DNA from: Filimonas sp.
GTDB lineage: Bacteria; Bacteroidota; Bacteroidia; Chitinophagales; Chitinophagaceae
Reading direction: 5' to 3'
Length of the DNA: 64,000 nucleotides
NCBI GenBank assembly: GCA_017306865.1
Contig: JAFKHH010000016.1
Span: 1-64,000, forward strand
The position numbers were made by a program, and so were the translations under genes. Under the pieces are notes generated by a model that was not told the origin of the DNA, did not search any database, and saw only the letters and a program-made list of their open reading frames with translations. Below are positions 33,594 to 42,191 of the stretch, piece by piece. Each line of letters starts with the position of its first letter. The first letter of the stretch is position 1.

Positions 33594-34985
33594 TTACTTT
33601 TTCCCTTTCTTCCAAATAATTAAGGCTAACAACGGCGCAGCGGCAAAGCATCCGTACAGTACAATAGCAGCATGTCTTACGCCTTCAGCTCCATTAGCAA
33701 TACCGGCAATATGCGTTACCAATCCAGCCAATGCAGCGCCAAATGCAGTTGCGATCAATTGAATGGTTGTGACAGAAGAGGAGGTAATTTCTTCTTCTCC
33801 CTGCTCTGCCTGTAGGAACACAGCCGTGATTAAATGAGGCCAGCAAATACCAATTCCTCCACCTGTCATTACAAGTGCCAGCCCTATCAACGTTACCGTT
33901 ATCGGGGTGTACGCAACAGAAGACATGAAGACAAGTAAAATCAATCCTGCTAACATCATTACCGTACCACACGTTACTACAAGGCTCAATTTAGAGCGTC
34001 CAGCACCAGAGAAAAGTACGGAACAGGCTGTCCAGCCAACAGCGATCAACACGGTGAAATAACCTGCCCTCAATGGTGAAAAATTAAACAGCATTTGCGA
34101 AAAGTAAGGCACATATATTTCAACAGTAGTGGCAATCGTTAATAAGCCCATCACCAGGAAATATATTTTCAGCATACTTGCTTTCCTATATGTGCCTGAT
34201 GGCAATAACTTATTTGTACTTTTCTTGTCCAGCAACAGCGTTAATACAAAAAGCAATATTGCAAGCACTAACGTGCTTATACTATATTCTATACGACTGA
34301 GCAGACTGCCTGTTGATACGGCTATTGCAGCCAATGCCAATAAAAACAACCTGGTGTAAGGCACTTGCATTACAGGAGCATTCACAGACTTTTCTTTTCC
34401 CGGCAGCGTCCGTTCTGTCATCCAAAGTAGCGGCAAACATAATAGCCCGATCGTAGCAAATGCTAACCGCCATTGATTGAACTCAGCAAAGATGCCGCCT
34501 ATAAATGGCCCGGAAAATGCAGCTACGCCCCACATACTAGACACAAGCGCCATTGCCCTCGCCCATAAATTTTCTGTAAAGATGATGCGCACCATTGCAT
34601 AAGAGAGTGCGAAGAGTAACCCACCACCAAAGCCCTGTATAGCACGGCCTATGAGCATTACGGTCATAGATGGTGCCTGCATACAAATAAGTGCGCCTAT
34701 TACAAATACTATAATGGCAGAACGGTATGTAACCTTAGGGCCACTATGTGCAAGAAAGAAAGCTGAGATGACCGCACCTATAATAGAAGTGATTACAAAT
34801 ACCGTGGTATTCCATGCATACCATTCCAGGCCTCCTATTTCTTTAACCACCGATGGCAAAATGGTTGTAGATAAGTATATATTCGTTGCGTGCAGGGCTA
34901 CGCCAAGTGCCAGTGCTATTGCCTTCACTGCATTCTCGCCTTCAAAAAGCATTTTCCATTCGCCCCGTTTCACTGTTGTTCCCAT
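33594..34985 (-). CDS. MFS transporter (drug:H+ antiporter DHA2-like)
   Basis: A 463-residue inner-membrane transporter with about 13-14 hydrophobic helices. LGVALHATNIYLSTTILPSVVKEIGGLEWYAW is the first-helix region and GRAIQGFGGGLLFALSYAMVRIIF matches motif B/C of drug antiporters. AFSGPFIGGIFAEFNQWRLAF fits the DHA2 motif after helix 5. Substrate is not known. The AraC-type regulator gene lies 76 bases upstream on the same strand and probably controls it. Confidence 0.85.
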   Translation of the reverse strand: MGTTVKRGEWKMLFEGENAVKAIALALGVALHATNIYLSTTILPSVVKEIGGLEWYAWNTTVFVITSIIGAVISAFFLAHSGPKVTYRSAIIVFVIGALICMQAPSMTVMLIGRAIQGFGGGLLFALSYAMVRIIFTENLWARAMALVSSMWGVAAFSGPFIGGIFAEFNQWRLAFATIGLLCLPLLWMTERTLPGKEKSVNAPVMQVPYTRLFLLALAAIAVSTGSLLSRIEYSISTLVLAILLFVLTLLLDKKSTNKLLPSGTYRKASMLKIYFLVMGLLTIATTVEIYVPYFSQMLFNFSPLRAGYFTVLIAVGWTACSVLFSGAGRSKLSLVVTCGTVMMLAGLILLVFMSSVAYTPITVTLIGLALVMTGGGIGICWPHLITAVFLQAEQGEEEITSSSVTTIQLIATAFGAALAGLVTHIAGIANGAEGVRHAAIVLYGCFAAAPLLALIIWKKGKK

Positions 34986-35061
34986 AGTTCATTTTTGAGT
35001 GCAAAGTTCATTTTAAACAAACCTGCAGTCAATAACCAAAAGACGGCAACAATATCCAATT

Positions 35062-35904
35062 TTACGGGTTGCTACGGTAGTCAGCAGGTGTAGTTTCAGT
35101 TTTGCTTTTGAAAAAACGACTGAAATGAGAAGTATTATCAAAGCCTGCCTGGTAGGCTATTTCCTTAATGGAGTGTTCCGTATTTTTTAAGAGATATTGT
35201 ATTTCCAGCAGCAGCCTGTCATGTATGATCTCCAATGCAGTTTTACCTGTTTCTTCTTTTACGCTTTCGCTTAAATGTTTTGCAGACATATTCATGGCGG
35301 TTGCATAATCGCTCACGTTCCGCCAATCATTAAAATGTTTTTCTACCAGTTGTCTGAACGTATATGCAATTTGAAATTGCCTGTTCATTCGCTTATTAAA
35401 CTTCAACAGGCAATATTCACAAGCGCGGTTATATTCATACAATAGCTCTATTAACTTGAGACGAATTATATTCAGGTGAAAAGCAGATTGGCGGTCAAGC
35501 TCGCTTTTTATTGCTTCAAATTTTTGTCGCACGTTTTTAAATACCGGCAAGTCCAGCGGATATACAGGCGGATACTCCGGGTGAATATCCAGCAGATCAT
35601 CGATTACATGCTCCCTGACATGGGATTTGTACAAAAAATCAGTAGAGAAACAAATACACAATATTTCAGAAGGCATTGTCTCTTCCAGCGTTACCAACAC
35701 ATTTGCGTTGAGCAGGCTATAATCGCCTGTAGTCAATTCAAATTCATGAATACCTACAGTCGCTTTATAGCGGCCTTTTTTCACCAACAGTAATACATGG
35801 TAACCCAGTTTTACAGGGCTGCCTAATGGAAATATTACGCGAGATGAAAAACAAATATTCTCAGATGCGTTGGAAAAATGATGCACTATTGCTTGTTGCT
35901 TCAT
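35062..35904 (-). CDS. AraC-family transcriptional regulator
   Basis: A 280-residue regulator. The N-terminal part (about 1-160) is a cupin-like effector domain (VKLGYHVLLLVKKGRYKATVGIHEFEL). The C-terminal domain has two helix-turn-helix units ending in the family signature SIKEIAYQAGFDNTSHFSRFFKSKTETTPADYR. It is the upstream neighbour of the MFS transporter in the same direction, so control of that gene is likely; the ligand is unknown. Its 5' end overlaps only non-coding frame of the plus-strand gene at 36046. Confidence 0.9.
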   Translation of the reverse strand: MKQQAIVHHFSNASENICFSSRVIFPLGSPVKLGYHVLLLVKKGRYKATVGIHEFELTTGDYSLLNANVLVTLEETMPSEILCICFSTDFLYKSHVREHVIDDLLDIHPEYPPVYPLDLPVFKNVRQKFEAIKSELDRQSAFHLNIIRLKLIELLYEYNRACEYCLLKFNKRMNRQFQIAYTFRQLVEKHFNDWRNVSDYATAMNMSAKHLSESVKEETGKTALEIIHDRLLLEIQYLLKNTEHSIKEIAYQAGFDNTSHFSRFFKSKTETTPADYRSNP

Positions 35905-36045
35905 TATACAAAATTACGGATTCGAAGAAGTGCCTACCAGGTATCGGCTTTCGCAACACGGAAAAGAAATAGCTATAACCTAATAAACCAATCGCTTCGT
36001 TCGTTGTTGTATATCGCAATAAGCAGAATTACTAAAACATCCATC

Positions 36046-36405
36046 ATGAGTTACGACGTACAGTTATACCGTATCGAAACAAAGGAACGCGAAGAACATA
36101 AACAGGATAAGGAGTTTTTCGATCACGAAGAAAACCTGGAGCCATTTACTGCGGAGCAATTACAAGATTTGAAAGAAAGATTAGTGCAATATGCGTATGT
36201 AGAAAACAGGCAAGACCAATATGGAACACATTACAAGCATGCAGAGTTAGGCATTACAGTTTTATTAACGAAGCACGGATTGTATTTTCAAACGAGTGGC
36301 GATCAGGAAGCTATTTTTGAAATAGGCATGACGGCTTCTGAGTTCACAGATAGTGGAGAGTTTGCCAAGTACGATCCGCAAGCCGGCGGATGGGAAAAGG
36401 TATAA
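36046..36405 (+). CDS. conserved hypothetical protein
   Basis: A 119-residue acidic soluble protein that begins MSYDVQLYRIETKEREEH. I start it at 36046; a further 56 in-frame residues upstream overlap the AraC gene on the other strand and look non-coding. The C-terminal half alternates beta-strand-like segments (GITVLLTKHGLYFQTSG, AIFEIGMTASEF) and ends GGWEKV. No motif, signal peptide or membrane helix is seen. I do not recognise a function. Confidence 0.7.
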   Translation: MSYDVQLYRIETKEREEHKQDKEFFDHEENLEPFTAEQLQDLKERLVQYAYVENRQDQYGTHYKHAELGITVLLTKHGLYFQTSGDQEAIFEIGMTASEFTDSGEFAKYDPQAGGWEKV

Positions 36406-36458
36406 ATTCGAATGATCCGCTTAAGGTTGAATTTTCTCTCTATTCAATGTTATTTATT

Positions 36459-36476
36459 TTTCAGAATATTTTGAAA
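36459..36476. promoter_or_regulatory. TTTCAR-N6-TTGAAA operator-like site, site 1
   Basis: TTTCAG-AATATT-TTGAAA lies 58 bases before the ATG at 36534. It overlaps a 9-2-9 perfect inverted repeat at 36467-36486 (TATTTTGAA-AA-TTCAAAATA), and a TAATTTTA sequence near 36492 could be the -7 element. The same pattern is found at 44439 and 45058. Confidence 0.5.
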
Positions 36477-36533
36477 ATTCAAAATAAATAGTAATTTTAC
36501 AGCAGAAAGTATTTATCAGTAAAGCTTATTGCT

Positions 36534-36893
36534 ATGAATACAACTGCTTACATCATTTACCTTCTTGTCACTTATGTGATTACTGTAAGGGTAGGCTTCC
36601 TCTTCTACCGCAATGGGCGCGTTTTTATCCTGAACCTGCTGCACCATGATGAAAGGCTGACTGATTTTATTAACCGCATTTTGCTAACCGGTTATTACCT
36701 GTTAAACCTGGGTTACGCAGCATTGATGCTTGCAGGCTGGCAAGCCATTACATCCTGGCTGGACCTGTTTACTTCTATTATCTCCATGACTGCACGCATT
36801 ATGCTAACACTGGCTGTTATGCATTTCTGCAACATGATAGTCATATACTTTCTAAGTAAACGAAATGTGCATTTTACTCAAACCAAAATATAA
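36534..36893 (+). CDS. small integral membrane protein, paralogue A
   Basis: A 119-residue protein with three hydrophobic helices (about 4-22, 48-70 and 85-110). It shares a layout and three motifs with the next gene product: FYRNGRVFILNLL (here) with FKNSRVFMLDIF, LTGYYLLNLGYA with ETGFYLLNLGFA, and a terminal FCNMIVIYFLSKR with FFNLYLFFRGRK. The pair therefore arose by duplication. No family name is recognised. The upstream operator-like site resembles those of the GbsR/MarR gene and the desaturase operon, which suggests a membrane-related role. Confidence 0.75.
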   Translation: MNTTAYIIYLLVTYVITVRVGFLFYRNGRVFILNLLHHDERLTDFINRILLTGYYLLNLGYAALMLAGWQAITSWLDLFTSIISMTARIMLTLAVMHFCNMIVIYFLSKRNVHFTQTKI

Positions 36894-36898
36894 TTTAT

Positions 36899-37285
36899 AT
36901 GAAACCGTCTTATCATTTTATTACCTACCTCATCTATTTGCCTATTGTCATTATACTTACCTGGTATGTAGCACATACCTTATTTAAAAACAGCAGGGTT
37001 TTTATGCTGGATATTTTCAGTGGCAAATCAGAGATCGCCATTGCAACAAATAAGCTGTTTGAAACAGGCTTTTATTTACTCAATCTTGGGTTTGCCTTTT
37101 GGGTAATGAAAGTTGTTGACGACATCTACACCGGCCAGGGCATGCTGGAGATATTAAGCACAAAGATTGGCGGCTTCTGCATTTATCTCGGCATTATGCT
37201 CTTCTTCAACCTCTATTTATTTTTCAGGGGAAGAAAAATTTCAAGAGAGAAGGCACGTCTGGCAATAGCTCATCCCCAATCTTAA
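36899..37285 (+). CDS. small integral membrane protein, paralogue B
   Basis: A 128-residue membrane protein with three hydrophobic helices (about 5-25, 60-75, 92-115). It starts 5 bases after paralogue A and is clearly co-transcribed with it. Sequence similarity to paralogue A is spread over the whole length, strongest at the YLLNLG motif. The short C-terminal tail is basic (RGRKISREKARLA), so it probably faces the cytoplasm. Function unknown; the two proteins may form a heteromeric complex, which is speculation. Confidence 0.75.
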   Translation: MKPSYHFITYLIYLPIVIILTWYVAHTLFKNSRVFMLDIFSGKSEIAIATNKLFETGFYLLNLGFAFWVMKVVDDIYTGQGMLEILSTKIGGFCIYLGIMLFFNLYLFFRGRKISREKARLAIAHPQS

Positions 37286-37329
37286 ACTAAGAGAGGTCCA
37301 CTTTTTTAAAAGTGGACCTCTCTTAGTTT
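37284..37329 (+). terminator. 22-bp perfect hairpin terminator
   Basis: AAACTAAGAGAGG and onward pairs without mismatch over 22 bases with a TT loop. It begins at the stop codon of paralogue B. The very long stem could act in both directions, also for the minus-strand gene at 37358. Confidence 0.85.
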
Positions 37330-37357
37330 ACAAATACCTTTTAAAAACTGAAGGTTA

Positions 37358-37876
37358 TTACAAAGTCCGCGCTGTTACTTTAGGTTCCTCTCCGGCCGGA
37401 ACAATAAAAATAGCATTATCCTCTACACTCTGCCCCGGATCAAGATAGTACCCAGCTACTATCAGCATAGTGGAATTTACAAGTTTCCCATCCTTATCTC
37501 GCGCCAGGTACGTTACATTCACTTTATGTTGCAGCATGCCTATTGTCATTCGCTTAGATGTTAATCTTGCGCCTGTAGCATTCAGGCAATTTACTTCTAC
37601 CAGTTTTCCACCTGATATACTTGCCGCATCAGGATATTTGTCCAATCGCACATTCAGCGATTTTCCGGAATTATTTTTTACGCTGGCCACTACTTTATAA
37701 CGGTCATAGTTTGTACCACCGCTTGAAATCGTTTCTTTATTTACGATCCTGAAAGTTACCTCCAGTCCATTCAGATCTACAGGTACGCCATCTTTAAGCT
37801 GTTGTGCTTGTAGCTGCTGACAGCTGGCAGCAGTAACCAATACAAAGAGAAGGAACGCTAATTTTTTAATGGGCAT
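37358..37876 (-). CDS. secreted or lipoprotein hypothetical protein
   Basis: A 172-residue exported protein. The N-terminus LAFLLFVLVTAASCQQLQAQ has both a lipobox-like TAASC (cysteine at 19) and a later AQ, so it is either a lipoprotein or a cleaved secreted protein. The rest looks like a beta-sandwich (VTFRIVNKETISSGGTNYDRYKVVASVKNNSGKSLNVRL) with a final PGQSVEDNAIFIVPAGEEP. No catalytic motif is seen and no name is recognised. It is convergent with the small membrane-protein pair. Confidence 0.7.
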   Translation of the reverse strand: MPIKKLAFLLFVLVTAASCQQLQAQQLKDGVPVDLNGLEVTFRIVNKETISSGGTNYDRYKVVASVKNNSGKSLNVRLDKYPDAASISGGKLVEVNCLNATGARLTSKRMTIGMLQHKVNVTYLARDKDGKLVNSTMLIVAGYYLDPGQSVEDNAIFIVPAGEEPKVTARTL

Positions 37877-38142
37877 ATATCATTTTTTGGATTAGAAATA
37901 GATGCGAACATAAATGGTAAGCCTGAGATTAGATTAGCATAGAAAGTATTATAATTTTACTTTCCTCTCAGCTTCGCATTTAATCAAATATAACGCAAAA
38001 GATTATTGAAATGTTCCGGAGATAAATGGCGTTAGTTTAACCACAAAGTACACCAGGGATAACACAAGGTGTACAAGCGCAGAACAAAAAAGCGTAAAGC
38101 ATTTTCACGCCTTACGCCTAATATCTTTAGTCCTACCCTGGT

Positions 38143-39969
38143 TTAGTAATCCAGTTCCATTCTCAGTCTGTCTTTCAGTTCTTTCACCCAAGGGAATTGC
38201 TCTGCAATTTTTTCGAACCGCTGGCGGCTGTTAAGCTGCATGTGCAGTGGTACTGTTTTATCTTCCACCTCACCTTGCTCTACAACAATCTGTATAGTGA
38301 TAGAGCGGTTATTAAATGCCTGTTGTATAGCATCCGTCAGATTCATTTTTTCTGCCTCTACAAAACGCTGTTGTGTTAATGCAAACACTCCAACAGTCAG
38401 CCGGCAATCCGATTCAATATTAAGGCGTGCTATTCTAAAGGTATTCGAAGCCGAGTGTTTTTGCTGGCCTTCCAGTTTGGCAACATATTCATCCCAGCAC
38501 ACGCGTAGTTTATCCATGGTTAAAGGCTCTGCTTCTTTTACCTCTTCTACGCGATATTCTTCGCCATACTTATCACGCAATGCTTCCAGCAAAGACTTCT
38601 TTGTTTTTACTGCCGGAATAGTGGTAGAGCTCATAGCCGGCTTTACCGGGCGCTGTGGCTGTGGCGCCTGTTGCGGCTGTTGTTGAGATGCAGGTTGCTG
38701 CTGAGGCTGAGTCGTAGGCGTTTTCCCTTGTATATATAATTTGGCTTCTTCAGCAGGTTGCGAAGATGCCGGCATTTTAGGCTGAATAGATGGTATCGCT
38801 TTTACCTTAATCGCTACCGGGCCGTCAAGTCGTTTTTTTTTAACAACAGCGCCATTGTCTACGGTCAGTTCCAGCGCTTGTTGCAGAAAGTTTAACTTAA
38901 TGAGTGCCATTTCCACATGCAGGCGTTTGTTACGCGCCATTTTGAAATTGATCTCGGCCTCATTCAATATATTCAATGAACTTATTAAATAAGAAGCGCC
39001 TGCTTTTCCTGCAAACGAAGTGTATTTTCCCTGCATACCTTCCACTACATCCAGCAACGCCGCAGCACGCTGATCTTTACACACGAGCAGGTTACGGATA
39101 AATTCTGCAAAACCATTCAGCACAAGGTCGCCTTCAAAACCTTTACGGTTAATCTCATCATACAACAGCATTGCACCTGCAAGGTCTTGCTGCTGCAACA
39201 TATCCAATAAGCGGAAGTAATAATCGTGGTCAAGAATGTTCAGGTGTTCCAGTGTATTCTGGTAAGTAACCGTACCATTCGTAAAACTTACAATCTTATC
39301 CAGGATACTCAATGCATCGCGCATACAACCTTCGCTCTTTTGGGCGATCACTTGCAATGCGGCTTTTTCTGCATTAATATGTTCTTTCGTTATAATATCT
39401 TCTAAGTGGCCTACGGTATCGTTGGAGGTGATGCGCTTAAAGTCAAATATCTGGCACCGGGAAAGAATGGTTGGCAGGATTTTGTGTTTCTCCGTAGTAG
39501 CCAGGATAAAGATGGCATAAGACGGCGGCTCTTCCAGTGTTTTCAGGAAGGCATTGAAGGCACTGGCACTTAGCATGTGCACCTCATCCACAATATATAC
39601 TTTGTATTTACCAGCCTGCGGCGCAAAGCGTACCTGCTCTACCAGTGAGCGGATATCATCTACGGAGTTGTTGCTCGCAGCATCCAGCTCATGAATGTTC
39701 AGCGAAGTACCTTCATTAAACGTGCGGCAGGAGTTACACTCATTACAAGCCTCCCCATCTGGCTGCAGGTTCTCACAGTTGATGGTTTTGGCCAGAATAC
39801 GGGCGCAAGTCGTTTTACCCACACCACGAGGACCACAAAACAGGAAAGCATGTGCTAACTGGCTGTTTTTGATGGCATTCTTAAGTGTAGTGGTAATGTG
39901 TGCTTGTCCTACAACCGTATCAAAGGTTTGTGGACGGTATTTCCTGGCTGAAACGATGAACTTATCCAT
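38143..39969 (-). CDS. dnaX: DNA polymerase III subunit gamma/tau
   Basis: A 608-residue clamp-loader ATPase. I start it at 39969 (MDKFIVSARKYRPQTF), the standard DnaX N-terminus. Walker A is FCGPRGVGKTT, the zinc module is CENLQPDGEACNECNSC, Walker B is YIVDEVHML, and ILSRCQIFDFKR carries the SRC arginine finger. Domain III ends near residue 365; a P/Q-rich linker (about 400-455) leads to the tau-specific C-terminal domain. At codons 377-379 there is an A9 run, and both shifted frames stop within 3-6 codons, so a gamma-like product of about 381-384 residues could be made by slippage. Confidence 0.95.
   Translation of the reverse strand: MDKFIVSARKYRPQTFDTVVGQAHITTTLKNAIKNSQLAHAFLFCGPRGVGKTTCARILAKTINCENLQPDGEACNECNSCRTFNEGTSLNIHELDAASNNSVDDIRSLVEQVRFAPQAGKYKVYIVDEVHMLSASAFNAFLKTLEEPPSYAIFILATTEKHKILPTILSRCQIFDFKRITSNDTVGHLEDIITKEHINAEKAALQVIAQKSEGCMRDALSILDKIVSFTNGTVTYQNTLEHLNILDHDYYFRLLDMLQQQDLAGAMLLYDEINRKGFEGDLVLNGFAEFIRNLLVCKDQRAAALLDVVEGMQGKYTSFAGKAGASYLISSLNILNEAEINFKMARNKRLHVEMALIKLNFLQQALELTVDNGAVVKKKRLDGPVAIKVKAIPSIQPKMPASSQPAEEAKLYIQGKTPTTQPQQQPASQQQPQQAPQPQRPVKPAMSSTTIPAVKTKKSLLEALRDKYGEEYRVEEVKEAEPLTMDKLRVCWDEYVAKLEGQQKHSASNTFRIARLNIESDCRLTVGVFALTQQRFVEAEKMNLTDAIQQAFNNRSITIQIVVEQGEVEDKTVPLHMQLNSRQRFEKIAEQFPWVKELKDRLRMELDY
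38833..38841 (-). promoter_or_regulatory. A9 slippery run in dnaX
   Basis: Nine consecutive A on the coding strand encode K377-K379. One added A gives K-K-K-T-T-stop (TGA); one lost A gives K-K-N-D-L-T-A-R-stop (TAG). It sits just after domain III, where gamma ends in bacteria that make two dnaX products. Slippage itself is not shown by the sequence. Confidence 0.55.
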
Positions 39970-40056
39970 AAACAGGTGCAAGATACACAGAAGCCGACAA
40001 GGTACAAGGAGGTAGTTTTTCACATTTTCACCGCAGAGCCGGGGAGAGCGTGAGGG

Positions 40057-40213
40057 AGATAATTATTGAGCATTGAGTATGTTCCTCTTCTGCCCAAAGA
40101 TATTCTGTAGATGAACGGAGCGTCGCAAGCAAGGCTTAATCAAGGTTCATTAGCTGGCTCCAAAAATCCTCCGCGAAACTCCCCGTCCCCTCCATCTCTG
40201 CGGTGAATATATT
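40057..40213 (+). repeat. 157-bp direct repeat, copy A
   Basis: Matches 40321-40477 without net gaps, with about 10 or so substitutions. It carries AAGGCTTAATCAAGGT at 40131-40146, one base different from AAGGCTTATTCAAGGT that follows hairpin 1 in the RAYT repeat units at 19.6-19.9 kb. Confidence 0.85.
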
Positions 40214-40292
40214 TATGTATTACTTTGATTTATCTACCAAAAACTATACTATTTCATTTGTTGCTTAAAAAGGCAAACTAAGTAACAGGTAG

Positions 40293-40314
40293 ACACAGGC
40301 CGGGAGGCCTGCGC
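40293..40314. repeat. third copy of the CAGGCCGGGAGGCCTG palindrome
   Basis: Same core and flanks as 122-143, located between the two copies of the 157-bp direct repeat. Confidence 0.75.
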
Positions 40315-40320
40315 CAGGTA

Positions 40321-40477
40321 AGATAATTATTGAGCATTGAACATGTTCCTCTTCTGCCCAAAGATATTCTGTAGATGAACGGAGCGTCGCAAGCAAGGCT
40401 TAATCAAGGTCCAGTAGCTGGTTTCAAAAAAACTCCGCGAAACTCCCCGTCCCCTCCGTCTCTGCGGTGAATATATT
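40321..40477 (+). repeat. 157-bp direct repeat, copy B
   Basis: Second copy, offset by 264 bases from copy A. AAGGCTTAATCAAGGT is again present at 40395-40410. Confidence 0.85.
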
Positions 40478-40530
40478 CTCTCTTTTTTCACTGAAACAAT
40501 AGAACTTTGAAACTACTGAAACTTATATCT

Positions 40531-41127
40531 ATGGTTCCTGAAAAGCTAAGTGGCTTCCGGCATTTTATGCACCAGTTGGTCCCCATCTCCGATGCTGTAT
40601 GGGCAGACATCAGCCAGCACATAACCATCAGGGAAATGAAGAAAAAGGAACTATTCATTACAGAGGGAAAAACCTGCCGTGAAATCGCTTTTATCAACAA
40701 GGGTAGCTTTCGTTATTACCAGACCGTCGACGGCAGGGAAATGAGCACCTTTTTTTCGTTTGAAAACAATTGTGTGAGTGCGTATAACAGTTTTGTATCG
40801 CAAAAGCCATCTGTCGTTTCTATAGAAGCAATGGAAGATGCTGAAATTGCCGTTATTAGCTTTGATGCGCTGCAACAATTATATCAGCAACATACTTGTA
40901 TAGAGCGTTTTGGCAGGCTGGTAGCGGAGTATATTATTTCCTGCCTGGAGGAGCGATTGTATGCAATGCTGCTTTCCACACCGGAGGAGCGGTATGCCCG
41001 TGTGGCAAGCGATCGCAACATTCATATTAACCGTATTCCCCAGCACTATGTAGCCTCTTACCTGGGCATTACACCAGAATCTTTAAGCCGGATCCGGAAA
41101 AGAAGGATGCATAAAAATGTTTCTTAA
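40531..41127 (+). CDS. Crp/Fnr-family transcriptional regulator
   Basis: A 198-residue regulator with a cyclic-nucleotide-binding-like beta-roll (about 25-125: LFITEGKTCREIAFINKGSFRYYQTVDG) and a C-terminal winged helix ending IPQHYVASYLGITPESLSRIRKRRM. The canonical cAMP phosphate cassette is not conserved, as usual in Bacteroidota Crp-like proteins. I start it at 40531 (ATG); an in-frame TTG at 40507 lies inside a repeated TGAAAC word and is rejected. The epimerase gene follows after 60 bases in the same direction and may be its target. Confidence 0.88.
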   Translation: MVPEKLSGFRHFMHQLVPISDAVWADISQHITIREMKKKELFITEGKTCREIAFINKGSFRYYQTVDGREMSTFFSFENNCVSAYNSFVSQKPSVVSIEAMEDAEIAVISFDALQQLYQQHTCIERFGRLVAEYIISCLEERLYAMLLSTPEERYARVASDRNIHINRIPQHYVASYLGITPESLSRIRKRRMHKNVS

Positions 41128-41187
41128 CTATAGTCAACGTTTTCTGCTGCTGGCGGGTTATAGTTTTGTCTTATAAAACAAAACAAA

Positions 41188-42120
41188 ATGGCACTTCATA
41201 CAATATTAGGCGCAAACGGAACTATTGCTACAGAGTTATTACCTGTACTACTGGCCAACAAGGAACAAGTAAGGCTTGTGTCCCGGTCAGCAAAGCCGGT
41301 GGAAGGCACAGAAACAGTTGCCGCAGATGTACTGAACGCACAACAGGTACGTGATGCCATTAAAGGTTCGGCTGTTGTGTACCTGCTGGTAGGATTGCAA
41401 TATGACATTAAGGTTTGGCGGGCTTCATGGCCTGTGATCATGCATAATGTAATAGACGCATGTAAGGCAGAAAATGCAAAACTGATCTTCTTCGACAATG
41501 TATATATGTATGGTAAGGTGAACGGAAAAATGACAGAAGAGTCTCCATATCATCCTGTAAGTAAGAAAGGCGAAGTGCGTGCCGCTATTGCCAATATGTT
41601 ACTGGCAGAAATGAAAGCGGGCGCTCTACAGGCCGCTATTGCCAGGGCAGCAGACTTCTATGGACCACGCTGTACAGACAAGAGCGCAACAGGTATTCTA
41701 TTTTTTGAGAGGTTAAAGAAAAAACAGAAAGCCCAAACTTTCTCTAACGCACAGCTACCCCACTCCTATACCTATACACCAGATGCAGGGCGCGCTTTAT
41801 ACACACTAGCCAAGAGCGATCTTACATGGGGCCAGGTATGGCACTTGCCTACTGCAGCACCAGCCCTTACCAGCCAGCAGTTTGTAGACGTTGCTGCAAA
41901 GTATATGCAGGGAGGCAACAAGGTACAGGTATTACCTACATGGATGATTGGTGTTATTGGCTGGTTTAGCCCAATGATGCGTGAGATGCACGAGATGTTG
42001 TATCAAAATGAATACGCGTATGTGTTCGACTCGTCCAAATTTGAGCGCACATTCAACGAGCTTCCTACCTCTTATGAGCAGGGCATTAAGGAAACTGCGG
42101 AGTGGTTTTTAAGCCGCTGA
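41188..42120 (+). CDS. NAD(P)-dependent epimerase/dehydratase (extended SDR)
   Basis: A 310-residue Rossmann-fold protein. The nucleotide site is the degenerate LGANGTIATELLPVL (GxxGxxG form GANGTIA). FFDNVYMYGKVNG contains the region of the YxxxK catalytic pair, though the pair itself is atypical here. PHSYTYTPDAGRALYTLA is the C-terminal substrate-domain motif of the atypical SDR group. It probably acts on a nucleotide sugar or other small carbonyl compound; the substrate is not assigned. It follows the Crp-type regulator gene and ends at the shared terminator at 42143. Confidence 0.8.
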   Translation: MALHTILGANGTIATELLPVLLANKEQVRLVSRSAKPVEGTETVAADVLNAQQVRDAIKGSAVVYLLVGLQYDIKVWRASWPVIMHNVIDACKAENAKLIFFDNVYMYGKVNGKMTEESPYHPVSKKGEVRAAIANMLLAEMKAGALQAAIARAADFYGPRCTDKSATGILFFERLKKKQKAQTFSNAQLPHSYTYTPDAGRALYTLAKSDLTWGQVWHLPTAAPALTSQQFVDVAAKYMQGGNKVQVLPTWMIGVIGWFSPMMREMHEMLYQNEYAYVFDSSKFERTFNELPTSYEQGIKETAEWFLSR

Positions 42121-42142
42121 TCTATATTATTACGGTCAATAA

Positions 42143-42171
42143 AAAAACTCCGCTTCAGAGCGGAGCTTTTT
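42143..42171. terminator. bidirectional terminator
   Basis: AAAAACTCCGCT pairs with AGCGGAGCTTTTT around a TCAG loop between two convergent genes; both strands have a T tract after the stem. Confidence 0.85.
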
Positions 42172-42191
42172 ATTATAATAAGTCTGACAAA

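Larger units (their letters stand above)
39970..40530. other. intergenic region with a 157-bp direct duplication
   Basis: No gene in 561 bases. It contains the duplication 40057-40213 / 40321-40477, a copy of the palindrome seen at 23-143 (40293-40314), words of the type CTCTGCGGTGAA, and TGAAAC words just before the Crp-family gene. Confidence 0.75.
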
